64,000 nt of DNA from Vreelandella jeotgali Hwa (GTDB taxonomy: Bacteria > Pseudomonadota > Gammaproteobacteria > Pseudomonadales > Halomonadaceae), in the NCBI RefSeq assembly GCF_000334215.1, contig NZ_AMQY01000003.1, forward strand, positions 57,843 through 121,842. The letters run 5' to 3'. The position numbers were made by a program, and so were the translations under genes. Positions 51,873-61,301 of the stretch are shown here, in pieces. The notes under the pieces were generated by a model. That model searched no databases. It worked only from the letters and a program-made list of their open reading frames with translations, and had not been told where the DNA came from. Position 1 is the first letter of the stretch, and each line of letters starts with the position of its first letter.

Positions 51873-53954
51873 CTAATCCAGCAGCGAACGCAGCCCGGCG
51901 ATGGCATTCTGCCCCCGGGCCTGCTTTTTTTCCGGGTCTTCCTTGTCGGCGCGGCCTTCCCATTCCAGATCGGCTTCGGGCAGTTCGTCGAGAAAACGGC
52001 TGGGCGTACAGTCGGATAGCTCGCCGTAGGTTTTGCGTTGGCGAGCCAGCGTCAGCGTCAGCGTCCGGCGCGCTCGGGTAATGCCCACGTAGGCCAGCCG
52101 ACGCTCCTCCTCTATGGTGCCGTTTTCCACCGCGTTGCGGTGGGGCAGCAGGTCTTCTTCCAGCCCCATCAAATACACATGAGGAAACTCCAGGCCCTTG
52201 GAAGCGTGCATGGTCAAAAGCTGCACGCGGTCGGAGTCGTCTTCCTCGGCCTGCTGTTCGAGGATATCGCGCAGCACCAGCCGCGAAATCGCGTCTTCCA
52301 CGCTGTCGGTCTGGGTGGCCGTGGAGTCCGTATCGTCGGGGCCTTCGTCTTCCGGTTCGCGATCGAGAGACTTTTCCAGCTGGTCGATCAGCGTCCACAC
52401 GTTGGCCATGCGCCGCTCGGCCACTTTCGGCGCGCTGGCGTTCTGGTACAGCCAGGCCTCGTAGTCCATCTCCGTGAGCATCCGGCGAATGGCGGCCATG
52501 GCGTCGCCCTCGTCCATGCGCCGACGGGTGCCGTCAATAAACCGGGTAAAGCGCGTCAGCCGCTCCACGGCGCGCTCGGGCAGGTGCTGGGATAGCCCCA
52601 TTTCGTGGCAGGCATCGAACAGCGACACGCCGCGTTCGGTACCCTGGTCGTTGGCATAGTTGGCCAGCTTCTCCAGGGTCGAGGGGCCTATCTCCCGGCG
52701 GGGCACGTTGACGATGCGCAGAAAGGCGTTGTCGTCGCCCGGGTTGATCAGCAGGCGCAGGTACGCCATGGCGTCCTTGATTTCGCCCCGGGAGAAAAAC
52801 GAGGTGCCGCCGGACAGCTTGTAGGGAATCTGGTAGTGCTGCAGCTTGAGCTCCAGCAGCCGGGCCTGAAAGTTGCCCCGATACAGCACGGCAAAATCCT
52901 TCCAGGCGGCGGATTCCTTGATCCGGCGGGTGAGAATTTCGCTTGCCACGCGCTCGGCTTCGGCTTCTTCGTGGCGGTTGACCACCACGCGAATGGCGCT
53001 GCCGTCGCCCATTTGCGACCACAGCGTTTTCTCGTAGACGTGGGGGTTGTGGTCAATCAGGGCGTTGGCCGCGCGCAGAATGGTACCCGTAGAGCGGTAA
53101 TTCTGCTCCAGCTTGACCACCTTGAGCCGGGGGAAGTCCTCGCCCAGGGTGACGAGGTTTTCCGGCCGCGCGCCGCGCCAGGCGTAGATCGACTGATCGT
53201 CGTCGCCGACCACGGTAAAGGTGGCGCGCTCGCCCATGAGGAGCTTGACCAGCAGGTACTGGCTGACGTTGGTGTCCTGATATTCATCCACCAGCATGTA
53301 GTGGATCCTGCGACGCCAGCGCGCCAGCGCGTCGGGGTCATCCCGCAGCAGCACCACGGGCAGCAGAATCAGGTCGTCAAAGTCCACCGCGTTGTAGGCG
53401 CGCAAGTGGCGCACGTAGGCTTCGTAGACCCGCGCGGCCAGCTCGGCATTGTCATCGGCGGCGTGGGACAGCGCTTCGCCGGGCAGCACCAGGTCGTTTT
53501 TCCACTGGGAGATCTGCCCCTGCACGGCCTTGATCTGGTCGGCGTCGACCTGGGCGTCCTTGTTCATCAGGTCGCGCAGTAGCGCTCGGGCATCTTCCGG
53601 ATCAAACAGCGAAAACCCCGGCCGGTAGCCCAGCGCCTTGAGTTCGCCGCGGATGATATTCAGCCCCAGGGTGTGAAAGGTCGAGACGCGCAGGCCGTGG
53701 CTTTCCTTGCCCTTGAGAATGCTGCCCACACGCTCCTTCATTTCCCGCGCGGCCTTGTTGGTAAAGGTGACGGCGGCGATACGCCGGGCGCTCATGCCGC
53801 ATTCCTGCACCAGGTAGGCGATCTTGGTGGTAATCACGCTGGTTTTACCCGATCCGGCGCCGGCCAGCACCAGGCAGGGGCCGTCGATGGCGCGCACGGC
53901 TTCCTGCTGGCTGGGGTTCAGGCCGCGCAGGCGCTGGGCGATACCGGGGTTCAT
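51873..53954 (-). CDS. rep: ATP-dependent DNA helicase Rep
   Basis: A 693-residue superfamily 1 helicase. Motif I is LAGAGSGKT (about residues 30-38), Ia is VTFTNKAAREMKERV, II is LVDEYQDT, III is GDDDQSIYAWRGA, and the C-terminal motif VI includes LAYVGITRARR. The N terminus and the STFHTLGLNIIRGE stretch match Rep better than UvrD. Rep assists replication forks. The C-terminal tail is longer than in E. coli (673 residues) and is charged. Confidence 0.93.
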   Translation of the reverse strand: MNPGIAQRLRGLNPSQQEAVRAIDGPCLVLAGAGSGKTSVITTKIAYLVQECGMSARRIAAVTFTNKAAREMKERVGSILKGKESHGLRVSTFHTLGLNIIRGELKALGYRPGFSLFDPEDARALLRDLMNKDAQVDADQIKAVQGQISQWKNDLVLPGEALSHAADDNAELAARVYEAYVRHLRAYNAVDFDDLILLPVVLLRDDPDALARWRRRIHYMLVDEYQDTNVSQYLLVKLLMGERATFTVVGDDDQSIYAWRGARPENLVTLGEDFPRLKVVKLEQNYRSTGTILRAANALIDHNPHVYEKTLWSQMGDGSAIRVVVNRHEEAEAERVASEILTRRIKESAAWKDFAVLYRGNFQARLLELKLQHYQIPYKLSGGTSFFSRGEIKDAMAYLRLLINPGDDNAFLRIVNVPRREIGPSTLEKLANYANDQGTERGVSLFDACHEMGLSQHLPERAVERLTRFTRFIDGTRRRMDEGDAMAAIRRMLTEMDYEAWLYQNASAPKVAERRMANVWTLIDQLEKSLDREPEDEGPDDTDSTATQTDSVEDAISRLVLRDILEQQAEEDDSDRVQLLTMHASKGLEFPHVYLMGLEEDLLPHRNAVENGTIEEERRLAYVGITRARRTLTLTLARQRKTYGELSDCTPSRFLDELPEADLEWEGRADKEDPEKKQARGQNAIAGLRSLLD

Positions 53955-54079
53955 GGCGTTGACTCCTTCCGCATAAAGCGAGGGCTGCCGGGAGTGAAAA
54001 GGACGTGGCGAGCCAATGATCCGCTGGCGCGCTCAGCGCGCGGGCTGCCATAATGGCGGTTTGCCCCGAGAGAGCCAGC

Positions 54080-54562
54080 ATGTTCGAGATTGCGCTGTTC
54101 GAGCCGCGCATGGCGCCCAACACCGGCAACATCATGCGCCTGGCCGCCAATAACGGCTGCCGGCTGCATCTGATCGAGCCGCTGGGGTTTGATCTGGAAG
54201 AGCGCAAGCTGCGCCGGGCGGGGCTGGACTACCGCGACGCGGCCAACGTCACTCGGCACGCGGATTTTAGCGCTTTTCAAACGGTCATGCAGGGGCGCAC
54301 GATCTGGGCGCTGACGACCCACGGCTCGCGCTTTTATACCGATGCCGCCTTTGCGCCGGGTGACGTGCTGCTGTTCGGTTCGGAAACCGGCGGCCTTTCA
54401 GCCGAGGCCCACTCAAACCTGCCCGAGTCGCACAAGCTGTTGATTCCCATGCAGCCCAACAACCGCAGCCTGAATCTGTCCAACGCCGTGGCGCTGGTGA
54501 GTTTCGAGGCCTGGCGGCAGAACGGCTTTGCCGGCGCTGCGCTGCCGCCCGACATCAGCTGA
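54080..54562 (+). CDS. trmL: tRNA (cytidine(34)-2'-O)-methyltransferase
   Basis: A 160-residue SPOUT methyltransferase. The trefoil-knot signatures [10 protein letters not shown] and [20 protein letters not shown] are visible, with [12 protein letters not shown] near the start. It methylates the wobble 2'-O of some tRNA-Leu species. ATG at 54080 is preceded by GAGAGAG. Its end overlaps pyrE, which is convergent, by 8 bases. Confidence 0.92.
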   Translation: MFEIALFEPRMAPNTGNIMRLAANNGCRLHLIEPLGFDLEERKLRRAGLDYRDAANVTRHADFSAFQTVMQGRTIWALTTHGSRFYTDAAFAPGDVLLFGSETGGLSAEAHSNLPESHKLLIPMQPNNRSLNLSNAVALVSFEAWRQNGFAGAALPPDIS

Positions 54563-55265
54563 TGCCGTAGCGCGCGCGGTAGTCGCGGATAGCCTCGGCG
54601 TGGGGCTGCATCTCGGGACCGGCGTGCGCTTCCAGATAGGCCAGCACCTGGTCGAGGCCGACGATGCTCACCACCGGCATGCCGTAGGTGCTCTCGACTT
54701 CCTGGATCGCGCTTTGCTCGCCCTGGCCGCGCTCCTGGCGGTCGAGGGCGATGATCACCCCGGAGGCGCGGGCGCTGTGCTGCTCGATGATGTCCATGAC
54801 TTCGCGCACTGCGGTACCCGCGGTGATGACGTCGTCGATGATGAAAATATCGCCTTCAAGCGGCGCGCCGACGATGCTGCCGCCCTCGCCGTGGGCCTTG
54901 GCTTCCTTGCGGTTGAAGGCGTAGGGCATATCGCGCTCGTGGTGGTCGGCCAACGCCGCAGCGGTGACGGCGGCCAGCGGAATGCCCTTGTACGCCGGTC
55001 CGAACAGCACGTCGGCGGAGAGGCCGCTGTCGACGATGGCCCGGGCATAAAAGCGCCCGAGGCGCGCCAGTGCTCCGCCGGTCCGGAACAGCCCGGCGTT
55101 GAAGAAGTATGGACTGACACGGCCGGATTTCAGGGTAAAGTCGCCGAATCGGAGCACGCCCTGCTCGATGGCAAAGGCAATGAAATCGCGCTGGTAGGGC
55201 TTGAGGCGGCTGTCGGGAGCGTCTGTGCCGACGTCCGTTGAATCGTCTGTCAGGGATGCGGCCAC
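54555..55265 (-). CDS. pyrE: Orotate phosphoribosyltransferase
   Basis: A 236-residue PRTase of pyrimidine synthesis. The PRPP motif is [13 protein letters not shown], and [14 protein letters not shown] and [14 protein letters not shown] are family segments. An N-terminal extension of about 18 residues, rich in Asp and Thr, exceeds the usual 213-residue form; the start at 55265 may therefore be too early. It lies in rph / crc-like / pyrE order, as in Pseudomonas. Confidence 0.94.
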   Translation of the reverse strand: MAASLTDDSTDVGTDAPDSRLKPYQRDFIAFAIEQGVLRFGDFTLKSGRVSPYFFNAGLFRTGGALARLGRFYARAIVDSGLSADVLFGPAYKGIPLAAVTAAALADHHERDMPYAFNRKEAKAHGEGGSIVGAPLEGDIFIIDDVITAGTAVREVMDIIEQHSARASGVIIALDRQERGQGEQSAIQEVESTYGMPVVSIVGLDQVLAYLEAHAGPEMQPHAEAIRDYRARYGIS

Positions 55266-55352
55266 GGCTTTCCTCGCTATTTTTGCCCGGGGGATTTACC
55301 CAAAGGTGGAAACGTCGGGTATCATACACCAGCGACGCAAAAGGGACGATCT

Positions 55353-56120
55353 ATGAAAATTGCCAGCATCAATGTCAACGGTATTCGCGATGCCGTCGAG
55401 CGTGGTTTCCTGGACTGGCTGGCGCAGCAGGATGCCGATGTGGTCTGCGTGCAGGATACCCGGGTCAAGAGCTTCGAGCTGAGCGATCACATTCTCTATC
55501 CCGACGGTTACGAAGGTTATTTCCTGGATGCCGAGGATGACGACTTCGCCGGCGTGGCGCTGTATTGCCGCAAAATCCCCAAGGCAATCATGTACGGGCT
55601 GGGGTTTCCCCAGTGTGATCATGAAGGGCGCTTTCTGCAGGCGGATTACGACCGTTTCAGCATCGTGTCTTTCCTGATGCCCGACGGCCGCGATCAGCGC
55701 GCCAAGCAGCAGTTCATGGATCAGTACCAGGAATATCTGGGCAAAATGGCGCGCAAACGCCGCGAGTATATCATTTGCGGTACCTGGCACGTCGCGCACA
55801 AGACGCTGGATCTGGCCAACTGGTCGGATAATCAACTGACATCGGGCTTTCGCCCCGAAGAGCGCGCCTGGATGGACCATGTGCTGGGGCCCATCGGCTT
55901 TATTGATACCTTCCGCGAAATCAACCGCGACGCCGACGAATATACCTGGTGGCCCAGGCTTGACCAGGACCGGCCCCGGACGCGCCAGGAAGGCTGGCGC
56001 ATCGACTATCAGCTGGTCGGTCCCAATTTCCGCCGCCACGTCGTCGACGCCTGGATCGACTACGACGCCACCTTTTCCGAGTATGCGCCGCTGATCGTCG
56101 AATACGATCTTGATTTATAG
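55353..56120 (+). CDS. Crc-like protein (exonuclease III family, probable non-catalytic)
   Basis: A 255-residue EEP-family protein; automated annotation would probably call it exonuclease III. Catalytic positions have drifted: the QET position reads QDTR (Asp35 for Glu), the GDFN position reads CGTWH (Thr144 for Asp, His146 for Asn), and the terminal SDH reads SEY (243-244). Pseudomonas Crc shows similarly altered sites (CGSLYVAH from memory) and, like this gene, sits beside pyrE and rph. In Pseudomonas, Crc acts with Hfq in carbon catabolite repression. The assignment as Crc is strong by synteny, weaker by function. It overlaps the rph end by six bases. Confidence 0.8.
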   Translation: MKIASINVNGIRDAVERGFLDWLAQQDADVVCVQDTRVKSFELSDHILYPDGYEGYFLDAEDDDFAGVALYCRKIPKAIMYGLGFPQCDHEGRFLQADYDRFSIVSFLMPDGRDQRAKQQFMDQYQEYLGKMARKRREYIICGTWHVAHKTLDLANWSDNQLTSGFRPEERAWMDHVLGPIGFIDTFREINRDADEYTWWPRLDQDRPRTRQEGWRIDYQLVGPNFRRHVVDAWIDYDATFSEYAPLIVEYDLDL

Positions 56121-56879
56121 GCTCGACGCCTGGTCGCGCATTTCCAGCGCCTCGCGCTGATAGCGTTCAAGCCGGCTTCCCGCCTGCTCGGCCAGGTCGA
56201 GCATGGCATTGAGCTGGGTGCGGCTGAACGCTCCCGCCTCGGCGGTGCCCTGAACTTCAATCAGCCCGCCGTCGGCGGTCATCACCACGTTCATATCGGT
56301 ATCCGCGCTGCTGTCTTCGGGGTAGTCCAGGTCCACCACCGGCATGCCCTTGTACAGGCCCACCGAGATCGAGCTAACCAGCTGCTTGAGCGGGTCGCCC
56401 TTGATCTTTTTCTCCCGCTGCAGGTAGCGCAGCGCGTCGACCAGCGCCACGCAGCCGCCGGTAATCGCCGCCGTGCGGGTGCCGCCGTCGGCCTGGATGA
56501 CGTCGCAGTCCACGGTGATGGTGAATTCGCCCAGCTTTTTCAGATCCACCGCCGCGCGCAGGCTACGTCCGATCAGCCGCTGAATTTCCAGCGTGCGCCC
56601 GCCCTGCTTGCCGCTTTTGGCCTCGCGCCCGCCCCGGGTGTGGGTTGCGCGCGGTAGCATGCCGTATTCGGCGGTTACCCAGCCCTGGCGCTTGCCCCGC
56701 AGCCAGCGCGGCACGCCGGCCTCAACGCTGGCGTTGCACAGCACCCGGGTATCGCCAAACTCCACCATTACCGAGCCTTCGGCGTGGCGGGTGTAGTTGC
56801 GCGTCAGCCGCACGGCTCGAGGCTCGTCGGGTGCGCGGTCGCTGGGGCGGATGACCTCGGGGTGAGACACCTTGCTCAT
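56115..56879 (-). CDS. rph: Ribonuclease PH
   Basis: A 254-residue phosphorolytic 3' exoribonuclease that trims tRNA precursors. Motifs include [32 protein letters not shown], and [15 protein letters not shown] near residue 132. The N-terminal extension before [13 protein letters not shown] is about ten residues longer than usual, so the start may be a little downstream. It converges on the crc-like gene with a six-base overlap. Confidence 0.95.
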   Translation of the reverse strand: MSKVSHPEVIRPSDRAPDEPRAVRLTRNYTRHAEGSVMVEFGDTRVLCNASVEAGVPRWLRGKRQGWVTAEYGMLPRATHTRGGREAKSGKQGGRTLEIQRLIGRSLRAAVDLKKLGEFTITVDCDVIQADGGTRTAAITGGCVALVDALRYLQREKKIKGDPLKQLVSSISVGLYKGMPVVDLDYPEDSSADTDMNVVMTADGGLIEVQGTAEAGAFSRTQLNAMLDLAEQAGSRLERYQREALEMRDQASSL

Positions 56880-57012
56880 GATGGGCTACCTCATGGTTAA
56901 AATCGGGTTGGCCATTGTACATGCCCTGCCCGACCTCGGCGGGATTTCAGATAAACTGGCCCGCAATGTCCCCGCCGGGAGTCGCTACCGGGCGCCAATA
57001 CAAGGAGCCGAT

Positions 57013-57891
57013 ATGAGCCATACCGCCGTCGTTCACAGCATGACCGCCTTCGCCCGCGCCGAGCAGGCTGCCGATTTTGGCACCCTGAAAGTCGAACTGC
57101 GTTCGGTCAATCAGCGCTATCTGGAACCGACCTTCCGCCTGCCCGAGCCGCTGCGCGCGCTGGAGCCGCCTCTTCGTGACGCTCTGCGCCAGCGCCTGGC
57201 CCGAGGCAAGGTGGAATGCACGCTAAAGCTGGACGCCGCCGATGCCGGCCACGCCCCGGCGGTGAATACCGACTATCTGGCCGAGCTTGCCGCCGCGCTG
57301 GAGATCGTTCAGCGCGAAGTCCCCGGCACCGCCGCACCCACCGCGCTGGATCTGCTGAATCAGCCAGGCGTGATGGACAGCGGCCATCGCGACAGCGAGG
57401 CGATATTCAACGCCGCCCGGACGCTGTTTGCCCGCGCGCTGGACGAACTACTGGATGCCCGCGCTCGGGAAGGCGAGAAGCTTGCCGAGCTGATACGCCA
57501 GCGGCTGGATGGCGTCAGCCGGGAAGTCGCCAAGGTGCGAGAATGGCTGCCGCGTATTCAGCAGGCTCAGCGCGACAAGCTGCTTGAACGCCTGGACGCT
57601 GCGCGTACCGAGCTTGAGCCTCAGCGACTCGAAGCGGAGCTGGTGCTTGTCGCGCAAAAAAGTGACGTTGCCGAAGAGCTTGATCGCCTCGATGCTCACG
57701 TCGAGGAAGTCCGCCGTCAGCTTGCTCAGCCCGGCTCCAAAGGCCGTCGGCTGGACTTTCTGATGCAGGAGCTCAACCGCGAAGCCAATACCCTGTCGTC
57801 CAAATCGCTGGTCGCCGAGACCACCCGCAGCGCCGTCGAACTCAAGGTGCTCATCGAGCAGATGCGCGAGCAGGTGCAGAATATTGAGTGA
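57013..57891 (+). CDS. YicC-family endoribonuclease
   Basis: A 292-residue YicC/YloC protein. The N terminus reads SMTAFARAE and the family core has ELRSVNQRYLE; the C-terminal domain has GRRLDFLMQELNREANTLSSK. YicC cleaves RNA and is linked to the control of small RNAs in E. coli. ATG at 57013 with AAGGAG eight bases upstream is clear, while the longer upstream frame overlaps the divergent rph start. Confidence 0.9.
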   Translation: MSHTAVVHSMTAFARAEQAADFGTLKVELRSVNQRYLEPTFRLPEPLRALEPPLRDALRQRLARGKVECTLKLDAADAGHAPAVNTDYLAELAAALEIVQREVPGTAAPTALDLLNQPGVMDSGHRDSEAIFNAARTLFARALDELLDARAREGEKLAELIRQRLDGVSREVAKVREWLPRIQQAQRDKLLERLDAARTELEPQRLEAELVLVAQKSDVAEELDRLDAHVEEVRRQLAQPGSKGRRLDFLMQELNREANTLSSKSLVAETTRSAVELKVLIEQMREQVQNIE

Positions 57892-57935
57892 GGTAGTGAC
57901 TTGCTGCGGGTGCCCTGGCGGTGTCCGCAAGTTGG

Positions 57936-59228
57936 CTACGTCAGCAGCGCGCTGTTGGCCCGGCGGCGCTGATCAAGCACTGTCTGAATCTCCGCTATGG
58001 TGTCTTCGCTGACGCCGTAGTCTCGGGCCTTGGCAGCAAACGTCGTGAGCACGTCGGCAATCTGTTGAATACAGTGCTGGGCCTGGGGCCAGTCATCAAA
58101 CCCCGCGGCGCTTGCCAGCTGTTGCATGGCGGCCAGCGGCGGACGCTTGCCGTAGCCCATAAAGGCCGTGGCGTGTTCGTCAAAGGGGTGAGGGCTGAAG
58201 GTGGCGTCATAAAACGGTGCCGGCCGCCAGCGGCCGCAGTCGCTTTGTAAAAACGCCCAGTTCTTGCTGTGATCGTCCTGGTTGCTGGCAAGTAAATTGA
58301 ATACGGCACGGCGAAACTGCAGCTGCCCCGCAGCGGGTGAGCGGCACAGCTGCCGGCTGGCCTTGATGAGATCCAGGTAGTCCAGGCTGGGGGCGCGATA
58401 GGCGGCATCCAGCAGGCCGCAGGCGCTGTGCATGTGCCATCGCCCCGGGCTCTGCGAGCCGTCTGGCCAGTGCCAGTCAAACCGTTTGAGCGCAAGCCAG
58501 GCGCGCGCACCGCTGCTGTCGGGTGCTTCCAACAGCTGCCACTCGGGCGGCTCAAGCCCGGCAGCTTTCGCCAGCGCTAAATACACCGCTTCGCACAGGC
58601 CTTCTTCGTGCCCAAGGGCTAGATTTTGCGAGGTGAATTTGACCAGCCATGCTTCATCGCCGCGCCTGGGGCGGGTGCGGCACTGGCCGGGAGCATCCGC
58701 CGTAAAAAATAGCTGAGCCTTCGGGCGGGCCCCGCCGGAGCTGCCGGCCGCTACCAGCGCAGAGAGTACGTCGCTGGTCTGGCCATCAAACAGAGCTTCG
58801 GCTTCAAGGCCCAGCGTTGCCATATCCGTCTCTTCGATATCGGACGGCTGCCATTCTGAAGCTGGGGCAAAGCGCAGCGCTCCCATGCCGCGGCTGCCGA
58901 CGAAAGCCAGCCGATCCATGGGGGTGACCTGTGACGGGGAAATGCCGTGCTGGCGAAATACGCGATCCTGCAATAGCCGCCCCCAGCCGTCCGGCAGGCA
59001 GTCGGCAAACAGACCGTGCAGCCCTTCGTGGGGTTCTCCGGGCGCCTTCTGCAGCGCTGTGGTGGCGTCCAGAGTAAAAGGGGAAAGGTTGCCCAGCCGG
59101 GCAGGATAGTCCTCATGGTACTGAAAAAATACGCCCTGACGACTTTGCGCTAGCGTACCCACGAGCACGCTTTCACCGCTGGTGAGCGTGCGTTCAACGT
59201 TCAGCCGTGGCACGGGGCTAAAAGCCAT
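57936..59228 (-). CDS. hipA: HipA-like serine/threonine kinase toxin
   Basis: A 430-residue HipA family protein. An N-terminal domain (HipA_N type, about residues 15-115, LPDGWGRLLQDRV) precedes the kinase lobe. Motifs include the P-loop-like GSSGGARPKAQ near residue 163, KFTSQN, the catalytic NLLASNQDDHSKNWAF near 318 and the metal-binding FYDATFSP. E. coli HipA phosphorylates glutamyl-tRNA synthetase; the target here is unknown. It overlaps the antitoxin gene by 11 bases. Confidence 0.88.
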   Translation of the reverse strand: MAFSPVPRLNVERTLTSGESVLVGTLAQSRQGVFFQYHEDYPARLGNLSPFTLDATTALQKAPGEPHEGLHGLFADCLPDGWGRLLQDRVFRQHGISPSQVTPMDRLAFVGSRGMGALRFAPASEWQPSDIEETDMATLGLEAEALFDGQTSDVLSALVAAGSSGGARPKAQLFFTADAPGQCRTRPRRGDEAWLVKFTSQNLALGHEEGLCEAVYLALAKAAGLEPPEWQLLEAPDSSGARAWLALKRFDWHWPDGSQSPGRWHMHSACGLLDAAYRAPSLDYLDLIKASRQLCRSPAAGQLQFRRAVFNLLASNQDDHSKNWAFLQSDCGRWRPAPFYDATFSPHPFDEHATAFMGYGKRPPLAAMQQLASAAGFDDWPQAQHCIQQIADVLTTFAAKARDYGVSEDTIAEIQTVLDQRRRANSALLT

Positions 59229-59514
59229 CTTTCAGCACCTCGTCAATGGTGGTGGGCTGGCGGTTAGGGTCCTGTTGCGGTGCCTGAGTCAGCTCATACA
59301 GGCGCTTCAAGTCGTCCAGGCATTGCCACAGTAGCAGCAGCTGGCGGAAGGAAATTTTTCCCGTTAGCTCGAATTTCTTCAGCGTGGAGGCGGGCACGGT
59401 GCTGCGCTTGGCCAGCGCCTCCCGGGACAGCCCTTCTTCTTCACGCCGGCGGCGCAGGTAGGCGGCAAACGCCTGCTGCACGTCGCTGTCGTCGAGCAAA
59501 AGAAAACGCGGCAT
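59218..59514 (-). CDS. hipB: HipB-like antitoxin (XRE helix-turn-helix)
   Basis: A 98-residue helix-turn-helix protein (about residues 14-70, LRRRREEEGLSREALAKRS then VPASTLKKFELTGK). It precedes hipA on the same strand and overlaps it by 11 bases, the standard toxin-antitoxin order. It should bind and silence the toxin and the operon promoter. A perfect palindrome lies about 55 bases upstream. Confidence 0.85.
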   Translation of the reverse strand: MPRFLLLDDSDVQQAFAAYLRRRREEEGLSREALAKRSTVPASTLKKFELTGKISFRQLLLLWQCLDDLKRLYELTQAPQQDPNRQPTTIDEVLKDGF

Positions 59515-59569
59515 ATCGGGTACCTGTGGATATGGTGGTGCCCATTATAGCCGTTTTAACGATTTTTTG

Positions 59570-59583
59570 GATATCATGATATC
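59570..59583 (-). promoter_or_regulatory. Palindrome upstream of hipBA
   Basis: GATATCATGATATC is a perfect 14-base palindrome, 56 bases before the hipB start. It carries TATC and GATA cores that are also parts of the E. coli HipB operator pattern (TATCC-N8-GGATA). It is a candidate autoregulatory operator. Confidence 0.5.
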
Positions 59584-59622
59584 TGATAGGAGCTGTTTTG
59601 AAGCGATATTTTAAAAATGCCT

Positions 59623-59958
59623 TCAAGAAACCCTTGGCCCCAGCATGATAATCGCCATGCCCAGCAGCGCCACGGCGGAGCCGGCCAGGTCCCATGCGGT
59701 AGGCTTGATGCCGTCCACCACCCATAGCCACATGATCGCGGTAAAGATATAGACGCCGCCGTAGGCCGCATAGACCCGGCCCGCGGCGGTGGGATGCAGC
59801 GTCAACAGCCAGGCAAAAGCCGCCAGGCTCAGCGCGCCGGGCACCAGCAGCCAGGCCGTTTTGCCCTCTCGCAGCCACAGGTAAGGCAGGTAGCAACCGA
59901 CGATTTCCGCCAGCGCAGTGACCAGAAAAAGCCCCACGGTTTTACTCTCGGGCAACAA
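59623..59958 (-). CDS. YnfA-family small membrane protein
   Basis: A protein of about 111 residues with four membrane segments (E. coli YnfA has 108). Segments such as [21 protein letters not shown] and [20 protein letters not shown] fit the SMR-related YnfA family, thought to be a small drug exporter. I set the start at a TTG at 59958 because AAGGAG is exactly six bases upstream; no ATG fits as well, although ATG at 60000 would add 14 residues. Confidence 0.78.
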   Translation of the reverse strand: MLPESKTVGLFLVTALAEIVGCYLPYLWLREGKTAWLLVPGALSLAAFAWLLTLHPTAAGRVYAAYGGVYIFTAIMWLWVVDGIKPTAWDLAGSAVALLGMAIIMLGPRVS

Positions 59959-60087
59959 TGTTGGCTCCTTGGCTGGTGATTGGGGAATCACCCTGATCAT
60001 ACGTGGCTTTGCCGCCTGACCACCAACGACTCTGTATTCCAAGATCCCCTAACCTGAACCGGGCCATCAGCGATGTGATTGTCGGTT

Positions 60088-60114
60088 GAGCCGAATACTT
60101 GCCATAATCGGCTC
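60088..60114. promoter_or_regulatory. Inverted repeat upstream of the Fic gene
   Basis: GAGCCGA (60088-60094) and TCGGCTC (60108-60114) form a perfect 7-base inverted repeat with 13 bases between arms, about 35 bases before the Fic start. A related TTGGCTC occurs at about 60141. This is a candidate operator, perhaps for the Fic protein's own C-terminal winged helix. Confidence 0.45.
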
Positions 60115-60148
60115 ATAAAATGATTCGATTAGGCGGTGTATTTGGCTC

Positions 60149-61258
60149 ATGTATATCTGGGAGCAGTCCGACTGGCCACAATTTGTCTGGGACGAGGCCG
60201 TGCTTGGCCCTGAATTGAACGCCGTGCGTTTGCTTCAGGGCCGGCTGCTGGGGCGCGCTGAAGCGTCCTCCGGTGATCTTGATCGGGAATTGGAAAGAGA
60301 TGCCTTGATCAGAAACGCCATTCGTACCAGCGAAATTGAAGGCGAACATCTGGATGTCGGCTCGGTGCGTTCATCCGTCACACGTCATTTGGGGCTTGAG
60401 CAAGCCGGCGTTCAAGAGCGAGCCACACCGGAAGCAGAATCGCTGGTCGAGCTTTTGCTGATGGCCACCCATGAGCCGGATACACCGCTATCGCCTGGGC
60501 AGCTGTGTCGCTGGCAGTCGATGCTGTTCCCCCATGGAGCGGGTTTGGTGTCCCACATCCGCATCGGGGAGTTACGCGGGGAGCAGCCCATGCAGGTGGT
60601 ATCGGGGCGTATTAATCAGCCTCGCGTGCATTTTGAAGCGCCGCCAGGAAAGTGTCTGAAAGCTGAGCTGGCGGATTTTGTGTACTGGTTCAATCATCCG
60701 CCGGCGCGGCTTGATCCGCTGCTGAGGGCCGGCATTGCTCATCTTTGGCTGCTTACGCTGCACCCGTTTGACGATGGCAACGGCCGTGTGACCCGAGCTG
60801 TCACGGATCGGGCGCTGGCGCAAGCGGAGCACCAGTCGGTGCGTTTTTATTCTTTAAGCGCGGCCATCATGGATCGCCGACAAGCCTATTATGATCATTT
60901 GGAGCAGGCCCAGAGCGGCAGCCTTGATATTACCCGGTGGCTTGCCTGGTTTGTGCAGACGCTGAAAGAGGCCCTGACACAGGCACTGCGTCAAGTAGAC
61001 CGAGTGTTGGCGAAGTCGCATTTCTGGCAGCGCCACGCGGCCACCGTACTCAATGCGCGCCAGATTAAAGTGCTGAATCGGCTCCTGGACACGGCCGGCG
61101 ATGAGTTTGCGCACGGCATCAATGCGCGTCAGTACAAGGCGCTGGCCAAAGTGAGTAAAGCCACGGCTACCCGGGATTTGACCGACCTGCTGGACAAGCG
61201 CTGTCTGGAGCGTCTGCCCGGTGGCGGCCGCAGTACGCGCTATGCTATTGCTGTTTAG
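60149..61258 (+). CDS. Fic-domain protein (AMPylase type, with DUF4172-like N terminus)
   Basis: A 369-residue protein. N-terminal segment starting MYIWEQSDWPQF matches the DUF4172-type lead seen in this Fic class. The class II inhibitory motif (S/T)xxxE(G/N) is TSEIEG at residues 60-65, and the catalytic motif HPFDDGNGRVTR puts the active His at 205. The C terminus (about 290-369) has a winged-helix look (YKALAKVSKATATRDLTDLL). Such proteins transfer AMP to target proteins and often autoregulate. The ribosome-binding site before the ATG is weak. Confidence 0.88.
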   Translation: MYIWEQSDWPQFVWDEAVLGPELNAVRLLQGRLLGRAEASSGDLDRELERDALIRNAIRTSEIEGEHLDVGSVRSSVTRHLGLEQAGVQERATPEAESLVELLLMATHEPDTPLSPGQLCRWQSMLFPHGAGLVSHIRIGELRGEQPMQVVSGRINQPRVHFEAPPGKCLKAELADFVYWFNHPPARLDPLLRAGIAHLWLLTLHPFDDGNGRVTRAVTDRALAQAEHQSVRFYSLSAAIMDRRQAYYDHLEQAQSGSLDITRWLAWFVQTLKEALTQALRQVDRVLAKSHFWQRHAATVLNARQIKVLNRLLDTAGDEFAHGINARQYKALAKVSKATATRDLTDLLDKRCLERLPGGGRSTRYAIAV

Positions 61259-61301
61259 ATAGCTTCAACTCACCTGTTGGTACCCGCAAGAGAGAGCGTT
61301 G

